Shown: positions 21,766 to 33,700 of the stretch, in pieces
Layout: every line of letters begins with the position of its first letter
Position numbering within the stretch: position 1 is the stretch's first letter
Assembly (NCBI RefSeq): GCF_004798865.1
Contig: NW_025336481.1
Coordinates: 3,538,418 to 3,602,417 of the forward strand
From: Varanus komodoensis
Lineage: Eukaryota > Chordata > Lepidosauria > Squamata > Varanidae
DNA: 64,000 nucleotides
Reading direction: 5' to 3'
Notes under the pieces: generated by a model
The model's database searches: none
What the model saw: the letters and a program-made list of their open reading frames with translations, nothing else
Told to the model about the DNA's origin: nothing
Program-made: the position numbers and the translations under genes

Positions 21766-24700
21766 GTGAGTCGCGAACAGTGGGGGGCTGCGGCTCGTGG
21801 CCAGGATGGAGGAGGCGACGTAGAGGAAGGACCCGGGCACCACACGCCCTGAGGCCTCGTGTGTGCGCCACTGCCCTGTGCCCAGAGTCATTCCACCCCT
21901 TCAGGGACCCAGGTCAGATGCGGGAGAACAAGCTGGGTGCTTGGAATTCAGTGGTTATTGGGTGCATTTATTTATATCCCAGCTTTTTTCCTTTCAAGAA
22001 ACTCAAGGCAGCTAACAGTTTTATTGTAAGCTGTCCCGAGACATTTGCAGCGGACAGGTTGGAAAAGCTTTGGACGGACGGACGGATGGATGGATGGATG
22101 GATTCTCCTCCTCCCGATCTTATCCTCACAACAACCCTGTGAGGTTGGGCTGAGTGTGATGGACCCAAAGCCACCCAATTGAGTGGGGACTAGAATCGGC
22201 ATCTCCTGAGTTCCAGCCCTGACCTCTTAACCATTGCAGACAAGAGAATATGACAGCAGGGTATAAAACTGTGCATGTTCTGGAAAAGAACCAAAGAAAT
22301 TATTTTTCTTTGGCATCAAGAATTAGTATTATTTTAATTATTTTTCAAACGTGGGCATCATTTGATATGACAGAAAGGTTAACAGGCAACTCAGGATATT
22401 GGATGAAAAGCGCTTCACTCTAACTGGGTGCAGACAATGTGGAAAGTCACACTCAAAGGTTGTGGGTTGGTTGTTTTTGTCGAACTGTAGGAACAATACT
22501 GCAAGGTCAGTTGTCGTGTTGTCTGTGCTCAGCCGAGGTAACAAACCCAGGTGAGCAACCCACAGTTCACATGCTTACAAAAAACGATGGGTCCTTCCTG
22601 GGTTGTTTGTGTTTTACCAGCCTTGAGAGTCAGCATCCACATCTCAGAGACGACCCACAATTGATATTCAGCTCTTGAGTGTGGTTTACCATGTTTTCTG
22701 AGCCATTGGTATGCATAATTTGTGAAACGCAGTGAGTCAATCCCCAGTCATTTATTTGTTGGAAACCAAAGGCCAGCAAAAAACGACAAATGATTCAGTT
22801 GCCAATGTGACAGAGTTGATACTTCTTGCAGGTTGGGGAAGCAGTAATTCATATCCTGGAATCAGGCAACCAAAACCAGATCTTATCAGAACTGGGCTGT
22901 CAAATAGGTCAGGTCCCCAGGAACCTTACATGATGGCTTGTCCAAAACAGAAAGGGTGATGCCCTGTGACGGCGTCTTGGCCAGCCACTGTTGAGTTGAG
23001 TTCCATATACTTAATGGGTTAGTTTTCCCAACAAAGGCCTTCTCTGTGGGAGCTTCCAGATCCTTATCTTCCCATAGAAAATTTAGAATTGTGTTTTTGA
23101 AATTTTGCCATGAATGATGCAGCATCGGAGGTTGAATGGTTGGTCTTGTCCCACTCCCATTTCAGAGCAGTTTCTATTGCAGTGGGAGAAGGGAGCCAGA
23201 AGATACAGGATTTTGACGAGTTACCAGTTGTGTTCAGACCACACGATAACAACCGAAGGTCAATGGCAACCACACCCATGCTCAACCCTCAAGTGTGGGC
23301 TACTGTGTTGTCTCAGCCCAGCCGGTAAATCATCACAAATCACAACTCCCAGGGCTTGAATATAAGTGTGGTTTGTCATTGAACCTGCGGTTGTTCTCAT
23401 GTTGTCTGAACCCAGCTATGCTAACAGCCATGACTTGCTACCCATGAACAACCCATTGAGGGAACCATGCTTGGTTATTGGTGTATGAACTGTGAGCCGT
23501 TCACCCTAGTTTGTGATTTTGGCTGGGTTCAGGCAACACAACCCTTATTTCAGTGACAACCTACAGTCAACCTATACTCAGCCCCAAGTGTGGATTATGC
23601 TGTGGTTTGAACCCAGCCAGCATAGCCTGAAGTGCCTGATCCTGCCTAATCTTGGAAGCTAAGCTGGGTCCGACCCGGCTAGAATGAGGATGGGAGACTT
23701 GAGCAGGCAGTTTGACCTGATGGCCTCCTTTCCAACTATATGACTCTGTGGGTTGCTGCATGCGAGCCTAGAAGAGGGTTACTTTAGCCTGATATCAGGC
23801 AAGTTGTCCTTGCAGCTCAGGAAATGGCTGATATGTCCTGTTTGCTGGCAGGAGGCCATGCCTCCTCTTCTTGGCCCACCTAAAGGCAGCCTTCCCCTAG
23901 CCCAGGGCGAGGAAATTGGCTGTTTGCACTGACTGGAGATAAGAACAAAGTTTCCTTGCTGAGGGGTGGAGAAAGGCAGCTGTCACTGTAGGAAAGGCAG
24001 CCTGTTTTTCTCTTGTCAAGGGAAAGGAATCCAATGACGCCAGGGCTGGCTGGGGCTTTGGGAAAGGGGCAGCGATTCAGTCTCCTGGGGAGCTTTCAGG
24101 CCCCGGGTTTGGAACAGTTCCCCACATCCACTAAAGTCCGCCATGTCCCTTCTGACCGGGAGTTTTTCCAGGGTCTTTGTCTCCATCAGCGCAATCCTTT
24201 TAGCTAAAGATGTTGCTAGTTGATTCTGGGACCTGCTGCATGCAGACACACGCTCATCAAGCCCTGAATGAGGGTTGCTCCCCCCCGGAGACTCCCAGAG
24301 CCCCAGAGTGGTGGCAAGGCTTGCTTTGGCCCAGCCTGCCCACGTCTAACGTGTCGTTAGCAGCCTTGCTGGTCTCACAAGGCCAAGATGCCTTCCCAGG
24401 GTCGTGCTCAGCCAGATAACTTAAGGATTGCGAATGTTCTAATTTCCAGTCGTTTGGTTCTGCAGGGGGGTGACAGACAGCTGCCCATGTACTATTAAAT
24501 GTCGAGTGTTTGCTCCTGGCTCCTGGCCTTCGGTTTCTCGTCAACATATCACTAGCAGCACCTCCTTCGGCAGCCTATAGGGCTGGTCTCTTGGGGCTGC
24601 CGAGGGCCCGATGCTGACCTTCAGCAGGGCCACCTGTTCAGAGCTGGAACATGGCATGTTTCCTCTGCTGGGTTTTGAAGGTTTGTTTCTTGCTCCTCAG

Positions 24701-27700
24701 TGCTCAGTTTTGGGAAAGGTGAGGTGGAAAGAAATCTTGAAATGCAAGAAAGGAAGGAAAGATCTATATTAGCATTGTATGTCCTGGCTGTGCATTCATT
24801 GGGTTGCCATGTGTCTGACTAGACAGCACATAGCAACAACAAATTGTGCATTGCTCGTTAGTGCGTCTGTGTGAAATGCTAATGTGCCTCTTTATTCAGA
24901 CAAAAAGGGCCGTTATGTTGAAGTGTTAAATGCGCTTTTCTATATTGCTTCCCCCTTGGAACTAAGCCACGGAGGTCTGGATTTGGGGATAAAAGCCATG
25001 GGGCACTCCCGTGGTGTGAGGTGCTAAAGGCTTGAATTCCAGGCTCACAAGGACCAGTTTCCTCAGTGGCTCTCTGCTTATGCGAACAGCACCCCCATCT
25101 TCTCTCTGCTTCCTTCCTGCTGTCATTGGGACTTCAATTGCACAATGTAAACATTTACGTATATTGGGATGGATCCATGCTCAGAGTAAGTAAATGGAAG
25201 CCATCTGGGCTTACACTAGTCATGAACTTGCCTGCTCCAAGCATAGCTTAGCATAAGTCTCGGTTCAACCCAAAGTATGAGGTATTTACGAGAAGGGCCA
25301 GAGGTCCATGGTGGAGTGAGAGCAGGACGTTCCAGGATCAGACCCTGGGAAAACCCTGCCTGAATGCTGGAGAGCCCTTGGTGCTCAGCGCCACGCCATC
25401 TGGATGGACCAAGGGCCTGGCATTGCACGAGGCAACTCACTTTGTTCCTACCAGATGGTGTTGGGGTGACCTGGAGCACTGTCTTCAAGATGCACATGCG
25501 CATATGTGCGCACGCACGCACGTGTGTGCACCCTACATGCTCCCTTACGCATTCGGCCCATGCTGCTCCTCCCATGCTCGTCTTGTTCATCCTTTCCTCC
25601 CAAGGATGGAAAGGTCATGTAGCCTGTCTGATTTAAGCACCCAACAATGGCATTGAAAACAAGCTCTGAGATGGTTTCCAAGCCATGGGGACGCTCCACT
25701 GCCCCTCCTGGAGACTCCACGGAGAATCCAAGTTGGGCTTCCATTCCACAGCTGCCCCAGTCGGCAGATCGGCAGATCGCCACCTCGCGTCTAATTCATG
25801 TTGTGCCTTTCAGTCTCGAGGGACAACCCTGGGATCGGCAGGGAGGTTTCGCTGTCCGTCTTGCCGCCACGAAGTGGTTCTGGACAGGCACGGCATCTAC
25901 GGGCTGCAACGGAACCTGCTGGTGGAGAATATCATTGACATCTACAAGCAAGCTTCCGCGAGGGGGCCGGAGAGGTTGGTTGCCTGGGCGATGGACAGTC
26001 ATGGGGCAGGGCACGTCCTTCCATCCCGCCATGTGGGTAAATCATCTCGGTTTTCCCAGATATCTACAGGAACCCCCCTTCCATTATCTTTCACAGCGGC
26101 GTGTCAACTGGAGAGCCAGAGAGAGCGTGTGGATAGCCCAGCTTTCCCTAATCTGTTGTCCTCCAGATGTGCTGGACAATAATTCCCACTGTAGCGTAAT
26201 GGTGAAAGTGTTGGACTGGGACTCAGGAGATCTGGGTTCCAGGCCCTACGCATCGGGGAGCTGTGGGTCAGCCACGGACTCAGTTTATCTTACCCCACAG
26301 GGCTGTTGTGAGGATGAAATAGAGAGGAAGACAACCTTGTAAGCTGCTCTGGGTTCCTTGCGAGAGGAAGAAAGGCCAGGAAAAAATATAATGTAATACT
26401 CCTCCTCCTCTTCATCCTCCTAGCCACCTGGGTGTGGATTATGGGAACTGCAGTCCAGCACATCCAGAGGGCAGCAGGTTGTGGAAGGCTGGGAAAGATT
26501 TAAAGGTGCTTCTAAGATGCGAAGCAGCTCTTGATTTGTGGCTGGTTCTTGCCTTCAAGTCTTCTCCAACTGGTGGCAACCTTGTGAACCAAGACCCTCC
26601 AAAAATGTCCTGTAAATTCAAGGCCGCGGCTTCCTTGATGGAGTCCATCCATCTCATAGTCGGTCTTCCTTTTCTCCTTCTGCCTTCAGCCTTTGCCAGC
26701 ATGACTGTCTTCTCCAGTGAATCTGGTCTTCTCATGGCGTGACCAAAATATTTATTTCCCTCAACTATACGGCTGTGAAATACTTCCTCCGGCCACTAGA
26801 GGTCTCTATGTGCCAAAAAATAGATGATCCGCTTTTAGGAATGGATGATCCTATTTCCACCCACTTCGTCTTGTACTTGGAACTCCACGATCCAATCAAG
26901 CCAGCGCTTTCCCTAGAAGCGAAAATAACAACACCGAGGCCATCATAATCTGGACATGTCATGAGAAGACAAGGCTGCCTGGTGAAGACCATCATGCTAG
27001 GGAAAATCAAAGGCAGAAGATGAAAGGGAAAACCAAATATGAGATGGATCGAGTCCATCAAGGAAGCCACAATCTTGAACTTGGGAGAGCTGAATGGAGC
27101 TGTCACGTCAAGGCATCTGGGAGGCCCTCATTCGCAGGGTTGCCATAAGCCAGAGACAACTTGAATACTTGAATAATGACAACAGGGAGCAGAAAATGAA
27201 AACAATTCATGCAACTTTTGTGGCATCCCTAAACATTGTGTCACTAGCCAGAAAATTCCAAAGGTAAATTCAGGGGCTACTGGATCAGACCAAGAGTCCA
27301 TAACTCCCTGGTAACTTCCCGGTTGGATTATTGTAATGTGCTCTATGTGGGGCTCCCCTTGAAGATGGTCCGGATACTTCAGTTGGTTCAGAATAGAGCT
27401 GCCAGGGTGTTAATGGGGACCGGCAGGAATTCACATATAATGCCGTTCTTCTATTGGTTACACTGGCTGCCGATTGAGGTCCGGGCCCAATTTAAGGTGC
27501 TGGTGATGACCTACAAAGCCCTAAATGGCTTGGGTCCTGATACCTGAAGGAGCACCTTCTTCCTTATGTGCCCTCCCACCCCTTGAGATCTGAAGTGGAG
27601 GTCCCGCTCCAGGAGCCCTCCTTGAAGGAGATTAGGAGGGTGGCTACCCGGAGAAGGGTCTTCTCTGTGGTGTCGCCCCGACTATGGAATATGCTCCCCA

Positions 27701-30700
27701 GAGAGATTCACCTGGCACTGACATTATATTCTTTTTGGCATCAGGCGAAAAACGTTTTATTTCCCATCATTATAATGTTTAATTGATTTTACCTGGGGTT
27801 TTAGTATTTCAGTTGTCAATTGTGGTGTTTTGTTTTATCCTACTCTGTTTTTATTGTAAGGTGTCCTGAGACGCTAGTGATGCATGGGCTACAAAAGCTT
27901 TAAACAAACAAACTAAACTAAACTAAACTAAACTAAACTAAACTAAACTAAACTAAACTAAAAAGTGCAACACTCTCTTCATACAGTGGCCAAGTTGCCA
28001 CTCCACAGGAAATTCCCAGGCAAGACAGGACTGCAACGTCCAAGAGCAGGTTTTCGTGGGTGCACTGGAGCTGTTCCAGAGCTCTCCTCCAGTGCCATGT
28101 TTCAGAGGCATCCATTTTGTCCCCCGCCAGCTCCCGTCCCTGTCCAGCTTTCACGCCCATCCACAGCGGTCAGGGATACAACAGTGTGGCTGACCGTGGC
28201 CTCGGCCTCCAGTGAGACATTCTTGCACGTGAGGATCTTTTCTATTCCTTCGCTGCTGCCCTTCCAAGTCTCGGTCTCCTGCTTTCTTGGCTGCAGCCTC
28301 CCTTTGAATGATGACTAAGCCCAGGCATGCGAATTCTTTCACGATTTCATTTTTTTCATTGTTAACCTGAAAATTGGTTAAATCTTCTGCAGTTATGATT
28401 TTTGTTTTCTTAATGTTCAGCTGCAACCCTGCTTTGCACTCTCTTCCACTTTCATCAGGGGTCATTTTAATTCATTGTTGCTTCCTGCCAGTTATATGGG
28501 ATCCTTATCTATTAAATTCTTGATGTATCATCTGTCAATTTTCACTCCTTCCTCCAATCCTAATCCATCTTTTATGTTCTGTATAGAGTCTGAACAGATA
28601 GAGGGATAAAATGTACTCTTGTGTAACATCTTTGCCTATGGGAAACCTTTCTGTTTCTCCATATAGAAACATCAAAACAGAGCGAGTCCGAAGGGGTCTC
28701 CTGGGCCATCTAGTCTGACCCCTGGCTCCAGCTGGCTCAACTCATGACATGCCCACCATGTGGATGTCCAGCCTATCCTTGAACACCCGCACCAATGGGT
28801 CCTCAACCACCTCTCGGGGAAGCCCATTCCATGCCCTCAGGGTCCTGACTATCAGGAAGTGCTTCCTGGCATCTAAACGGAACCTGGGTTCCCTGAGCTT
28901 TGCTCCGTTGGAGCGCGTCCTGCTTTCCTCTGCAGGGGAGAACAGGCCTCTACCCACCTCCGTGTGGCACCCCCTCACGTACCTGTGTGTTGCCAACAGA
29001 TTCTGCCCTTGCAGAAGCTTCTTGTCCATGATGCAGGTGACGCATCAGGACAGTCAAGCGCTGAGCCACCCCCACTTCCTTCAGGGCCATCCAAAGCTTC
29101 CCGTGAGCCACACAGTCGAAGGCTTTGCTGTGGTCCATAAACCAGATCGATCATCTTGTGAAATTCCTGAGTGGGCTCCAGTAGCCGATGCCTGTTTGCA
29201 CCTTCCTGTTCAGGATCCAGCTCGGACGTCCGGCATTTCTCCCTCCACACAGGGGGATATTCTTTGTTGCAACCCTTCGAGCATCACTTTGCTCGTGTGG
29301 GAGGCCAGTGTGATGGTCCTGTGGGGGCTGCAATCTTCTGCATCTCCTCTCTTGAGGACTGGGATATATATTGAACATTTCCACTTACATATATTGAACG
29401 ATTTCCGTTGTTTCTTTGTCTACATATCCTTGTTTGGATTTGGACTGATCTGGACAGATTCAGTCTTTGAAGCTGGGAATAGTTCTATTGGTACCTCACC
29501 TAACCTGGGCGCTTTGTTCCTTCCAAGGGCAGGGCTGTATCCCTCCATTTGCTTTTATAACTGGTAGTTAAGGGGCAGCAGAACGCATTCTCCCTGTCTG
29601 CTCCCCGCATTTCAGGGGCTGCTTCCAGCTGAATGAGATTCTACAAGGGCGATCCCATGCATTTTTAGACAGAGAAAGGGCCTTCAACTCCCAGCATGCC
29701 CCTACAGTGCTGGGAATTGTGGGTCTTGTCTCAGTCTGGACATTCCTTGAGTTGTATCCGAAAAGGACAAGGAAACCAGGAAGATTTTCCTAGAAGCAAC
29801 ATAGGAAGAGAAAAGGAAACTTGCATCTTGACATTTATAGCAAGACTATGAGCAGCTGCAAGGCCCAAGTCACCCTCAGCAACATCGGGGTGTAGAGGCA
29901 TCAGGGCTGACCGGGACGAGGCACCTGTGCTTTTTTTTATTAAGAGGAATGCTGACACCATTCATCTCCCACCTGCTCAGAATTCCCCTTTTCCCCTGAG
30001 CTTCCTGCTTTTGCCTCATGGGCTTATTTTCCCTCCCCACGTGAGCTGCTTAGCTGAACTGAGCCAGTGTGGTGTCGTGGTGAAGAGCCTGGGACCGGGA
30101 CTCAGGCGATCTGGGTTCGAGTCCCCGCTCGGCCATGGAGCCCACTGGGTGACTTTGGGCCAGTCACAGACTCTCAGCCCAACCAACCTCACAGGGTTGT
30201 TGTTGTGGGGATAAGATGGAGGAGGAGATGTAAGCTGCCTTGAGCCCTTTGTACAAAGAGGCAGGATATAAATTGATTAAATACATAAATAAATAAACTG
30301 CCCCGACCAGGGAGGGCTGCTCTAGGCTTACTGGGTGCTTTGCAAACATCTCCAGCCACTCACCCTCTCTGGGTTAGAACTTCATGAGAACCTGCACCTG
30401 CCAAAGCTGATTATGCTAATTTGGCTTTTTGCATCTGGCAGGAATGGCTTATTTTTCCCTCAACAAACATGCAAACCCACCTGGAGAAGGTGGGTGAGAT
30501 GAATGTTCGCAGCTACAATGTCTTGTTCTCTATTGTGATGCAAAATATTCCGGGGGGCTTGGTCCTGAATCTCAATGAAGACCCGTTAGCGTTCTAAAAA
30601 GTCTGTTCCGGTGGAGAAGAGAACTGGTAGAACTGGCGTGTTGCACAGATCTGCACAGCTGCCTGCAATTTTGCACTCCCTTGTGCGGGGGTCACGCTCG

Positions 30701-33700
30701 CCAGCATCGCAATGAGTGCTGGTGCACAATGAAAGCTTGTTACGCCAGTATCGGTGAGGTGGTGCATCCACCATAGACTTTTGACTTATATGAGCTTTTC
30801 CGGATGCCGAACCCCCTCCCCAGATGCTGTGCATCACCATGAAAGCTCAGAGTAAAATCTGGAGCGGCAGTAGAGTTTCTGCAGAGCTCCTTAAAGGTTC
30901 CGGCTACAACATGGAGTAGATGCACTGCCCCAGTGGGTCTCAGCCCGACCAGTCAACAGTTGCCACCAAATCCCTGATCCAAAGTGTGGTGTGTGGTTTT
31001 CTGCCTGGGCTTAGCCAGACTAGGCTCTGTGTGGCTCCTCCTTGCTCTTACCACAAATGTGGACATCTCTGGTCGACAGCCCCTTGCAAGTCGGTCTCCA
31101 AGACTGTCAACACCACCGAGCTATTTGCTGGCCCATCTTCCCCACACCTACCAATGTTAGTCATGGTGGAGAATGTGCCTTGCATGTAGAAGTCCCGAGT
31201 TCAGACATTTCTTGGGTAACTGTGCTGGATATGATCTCCCAAGATGGTGAAGAACAAGATGGTGAAGAGCTGCTGCTGGTTGGAGATGACCAGCTTCCCC
31301 CAGTCCTGGTGACCTCCAGATGGGACGGACTACAAGGCCTTCATTGTTTATGCCGGCTGGAGATGATGGAGAAGAGTTGAAGTCCAGCCCATCTGGAGGG
31401 CCCAGCATGTTAGAAGTAGCTGGAGCAGACAAGATGGGTGGCCCTGTGATGTGATTTTGTGTAAGGCAGCTTTGGATACCTGGGCTCACTTGCTGCACGA
31501 CAGTGGCCCAAAATAGCATGACTCAACCCCTGGGTTCTTCACGTTTGCGGTTTACTTGCCTGCCTACTCTCCTGGAACCTTTGGTTGCTCACCATAGATG
31601 ACTCAGTGATGGACAGGTCTCGGTGAAGGTGGCGGGGCCTCTAATGTCCTGAACTGGTGTTCTCCAGATGTGTTGGACTTCCATTTCCAACATTTCTAAC
31701 TGTTGGTCATGGTGGTTGGAGCTGATGGGAACTGGAGTCTAACACATTGGAGGGGGCTTCAGCTTGAGAAAGGTTGCCTTAAATTCCTGTAGAATCACTG
31801 CTGGTTTGGGTGACTGGAAAGGAAAAGCCTCTGAGGATGCGGCTTCTTATGCCAAACCTGCTTTCTCCTGGATCAGATCTTCCGTCCTTCTAGTGGAAGA
31901 GCACGTGACTTGAATTCAGGAGGTCCTGGGCTCACATCCACGTTCTCCTTCAGCTGAAAAACACTCCTGCCTCAGGCACAGAGAGCCACTGTCAGAGCTT
32001 CACAGTGTCTGCTCTGGCTGGCAGCAGCTTTCCACGATCGACCACTATACCTATCTAGGCCTGCCCACCTGCCTTCCCCATTCAATCTTCTCATGCGCTC
32101 TGCATGGGGCTGCCCTGGACGAAGTCCAGAAGCCGCGGCTCATGCAGAATGTGGCAGCCAGATTAATACCCAGGGCCTGCAGGTCCAACCACACAAGTCC
32201 AGTTCTGGGCTGCCTGCGTTGTCCACCTGTGTGCCTCCGGGCCCAGCTCAAGGTGCTGGTTTTACCTTGTAGCAGCTTGCATGGCTTGGGACCGCAGCAC
32301 TTCTCCCAACTTGTCCTCAGACACTAAGCTCAGCCCTGGGGCCTCCTCCTGAGTGCCAAGCCCAAGGGAGGCTCCGAAGGTAGCCACAAAGGAGAGGGCC
32401 TTCTCAGTGGGGGCCCCCATCTCTGGAACAGCCCCCTACTCTGGCCCACCTGGTGCCAGACTTGTCCTCTTTGCAGCTGCAGGTCAAGACGGCCCTTTAG
32501 GTCGAGGCCTGTCAGATATGCTTGGATGCCTGTGGGCTCCAGGGTGTTTTTACAGAGCCGTTGCTTGTCTTAGCTGTGTCAAACATGTCCCTGTTTTGGT
32601 TTTATGCTCCTTCATTGTCATGTGTTGTCTTGATGTGTGCCTCATGCCAGCTCCCCAGGGAGCTTCAGAGGTGGCTCCGGACGGGAGCAAAAAGCGGCCT
32701 CTCACGCCCCTGTCCCTGTCCCCATCCAGGCCGCTGCTGAAAAGCGAGCACCCCACCTGTGAGGAGCACGAGGAGGAGAAGATCAACATCTACTGCGTGA
32801 CGTGTGCCGTGCCCACATGCTCCCTCTGCAAGGTCTTCGGGGAGCACAAGGAGTGCGAGGTGGCCCCTCTCTCGGACATCTACGCCAGGCAGAAGGTGGG
32901 CCTCGCCTGCGGCCTTTCCAGCGGCTCCTGGCGCGCTTGGGCTCTTCCACCCCTGCCTCCCCCGGCCTGGCGTCGGGGTGCAGTTCCCCTCCTTCCCAGC
33001 CCGCAGTGGCCAGGGTGACCGGGAACGCCCCAGGCTGGAGGGCCCCAGGCTGGAGAAGGCTGTTCTAGACGAGGGGAGGTAATGTCACTGGAGATGCAGG
33101 GGCATGGGACCCCCGCAGCAGGATGCTCCTCCTTGCACAGTGGCCCGCGCGGCACCCTGGAAGCCGGGCTCGGAGCTGCTTGGCTGCTAAAGCTCCATTG
33201 AAGGGGCTCTGGGAAATGTAGTCCCATTAAAGGGCTTAGATGCCTTGTCCTAAGTGAGGCCACCAAGCTGGACTGGAGTGACCTGGCGGTTATACAACAG
33301 TGCTCCTGGTGGAGCTATTTGCTGGGACCTGCACCTGGGGAAATCACCGTGGCAGGGCCATCGCCTCACCTGTCTGCCTACAGGTGAGGCTCTGGCGTTT
33401 GCAGGCACCCAGGTGGCAAGGTATTCATAGAATAGTAGAGTTGGAAGGGGCCAGGAAGGCCATCTAGTCCAGCCCCCTGCTGATGCAGGACACCATGTTA
33501 CACCATCCCACTCAGATGGCTGTCCAGTTTGATTTTGGATGCCTCCAGTGTGGGAGGGCCCCCCACCTCTCCAGGCAGTTGGTCCCACTACCGTATTGCT
33601 CTGGCAGCTTTTCCTGATGTCCAGCCTGAATCTGGGTTGTCACAGCTTGACTTGATTATTTCGTGTCCTACACTCTGGCTGCAGCAAGAAGAGATCTTGT

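Larger units (their letters stand above)
21766..25813 (+). other. TRIM101: TRIM101 intron 1, repeat-rich
   Basis: A 4-kb intron with a reverse SINE, several copies of a MITE family with 'ctgggttcagacaacac' ends, a 5S-headed SINE at 23620-23755 and a BovB tail at 24775-24845, listed separately. The stretches 23760-24770 and 24850-25800 show nothing recognisable beyond short low-complexity tracts. Confidence 0.65.
25975..32729 (+). other. TRIM101: TRIM101 intron 2, nested transposons
   Basis: A 6.8-kb intron made mostly of LINE, SINE and MITE copies inserted in and next to each other, listed separately. The stretches 29400-29630, 30305-31150 and 31220-31660 hold no coding sequence that I recognise; 30920-31035 may be another MITE family C fragment. 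Confidence 0.7.

Noticed and set aside
21298-21891. 197-codon reverse-strand open frame opposite TRIM101 exon 1
   Set aside because: It is the antisense shadow of a conserved RING exon in GC-rich DNA. No recognisable domain or splice context.
23620-23702. Working 5S rRNA gene
   Set aside because: Too diverged from 5S, truncated, and fused to a LINE-like tail. It fits a SINE.
25647-26342. 231-codon + strand open frame across TRIM101 exon 2
   Set aside because: Out of frame with the RING. It runs into a MITE and SINE, so its length is chance.
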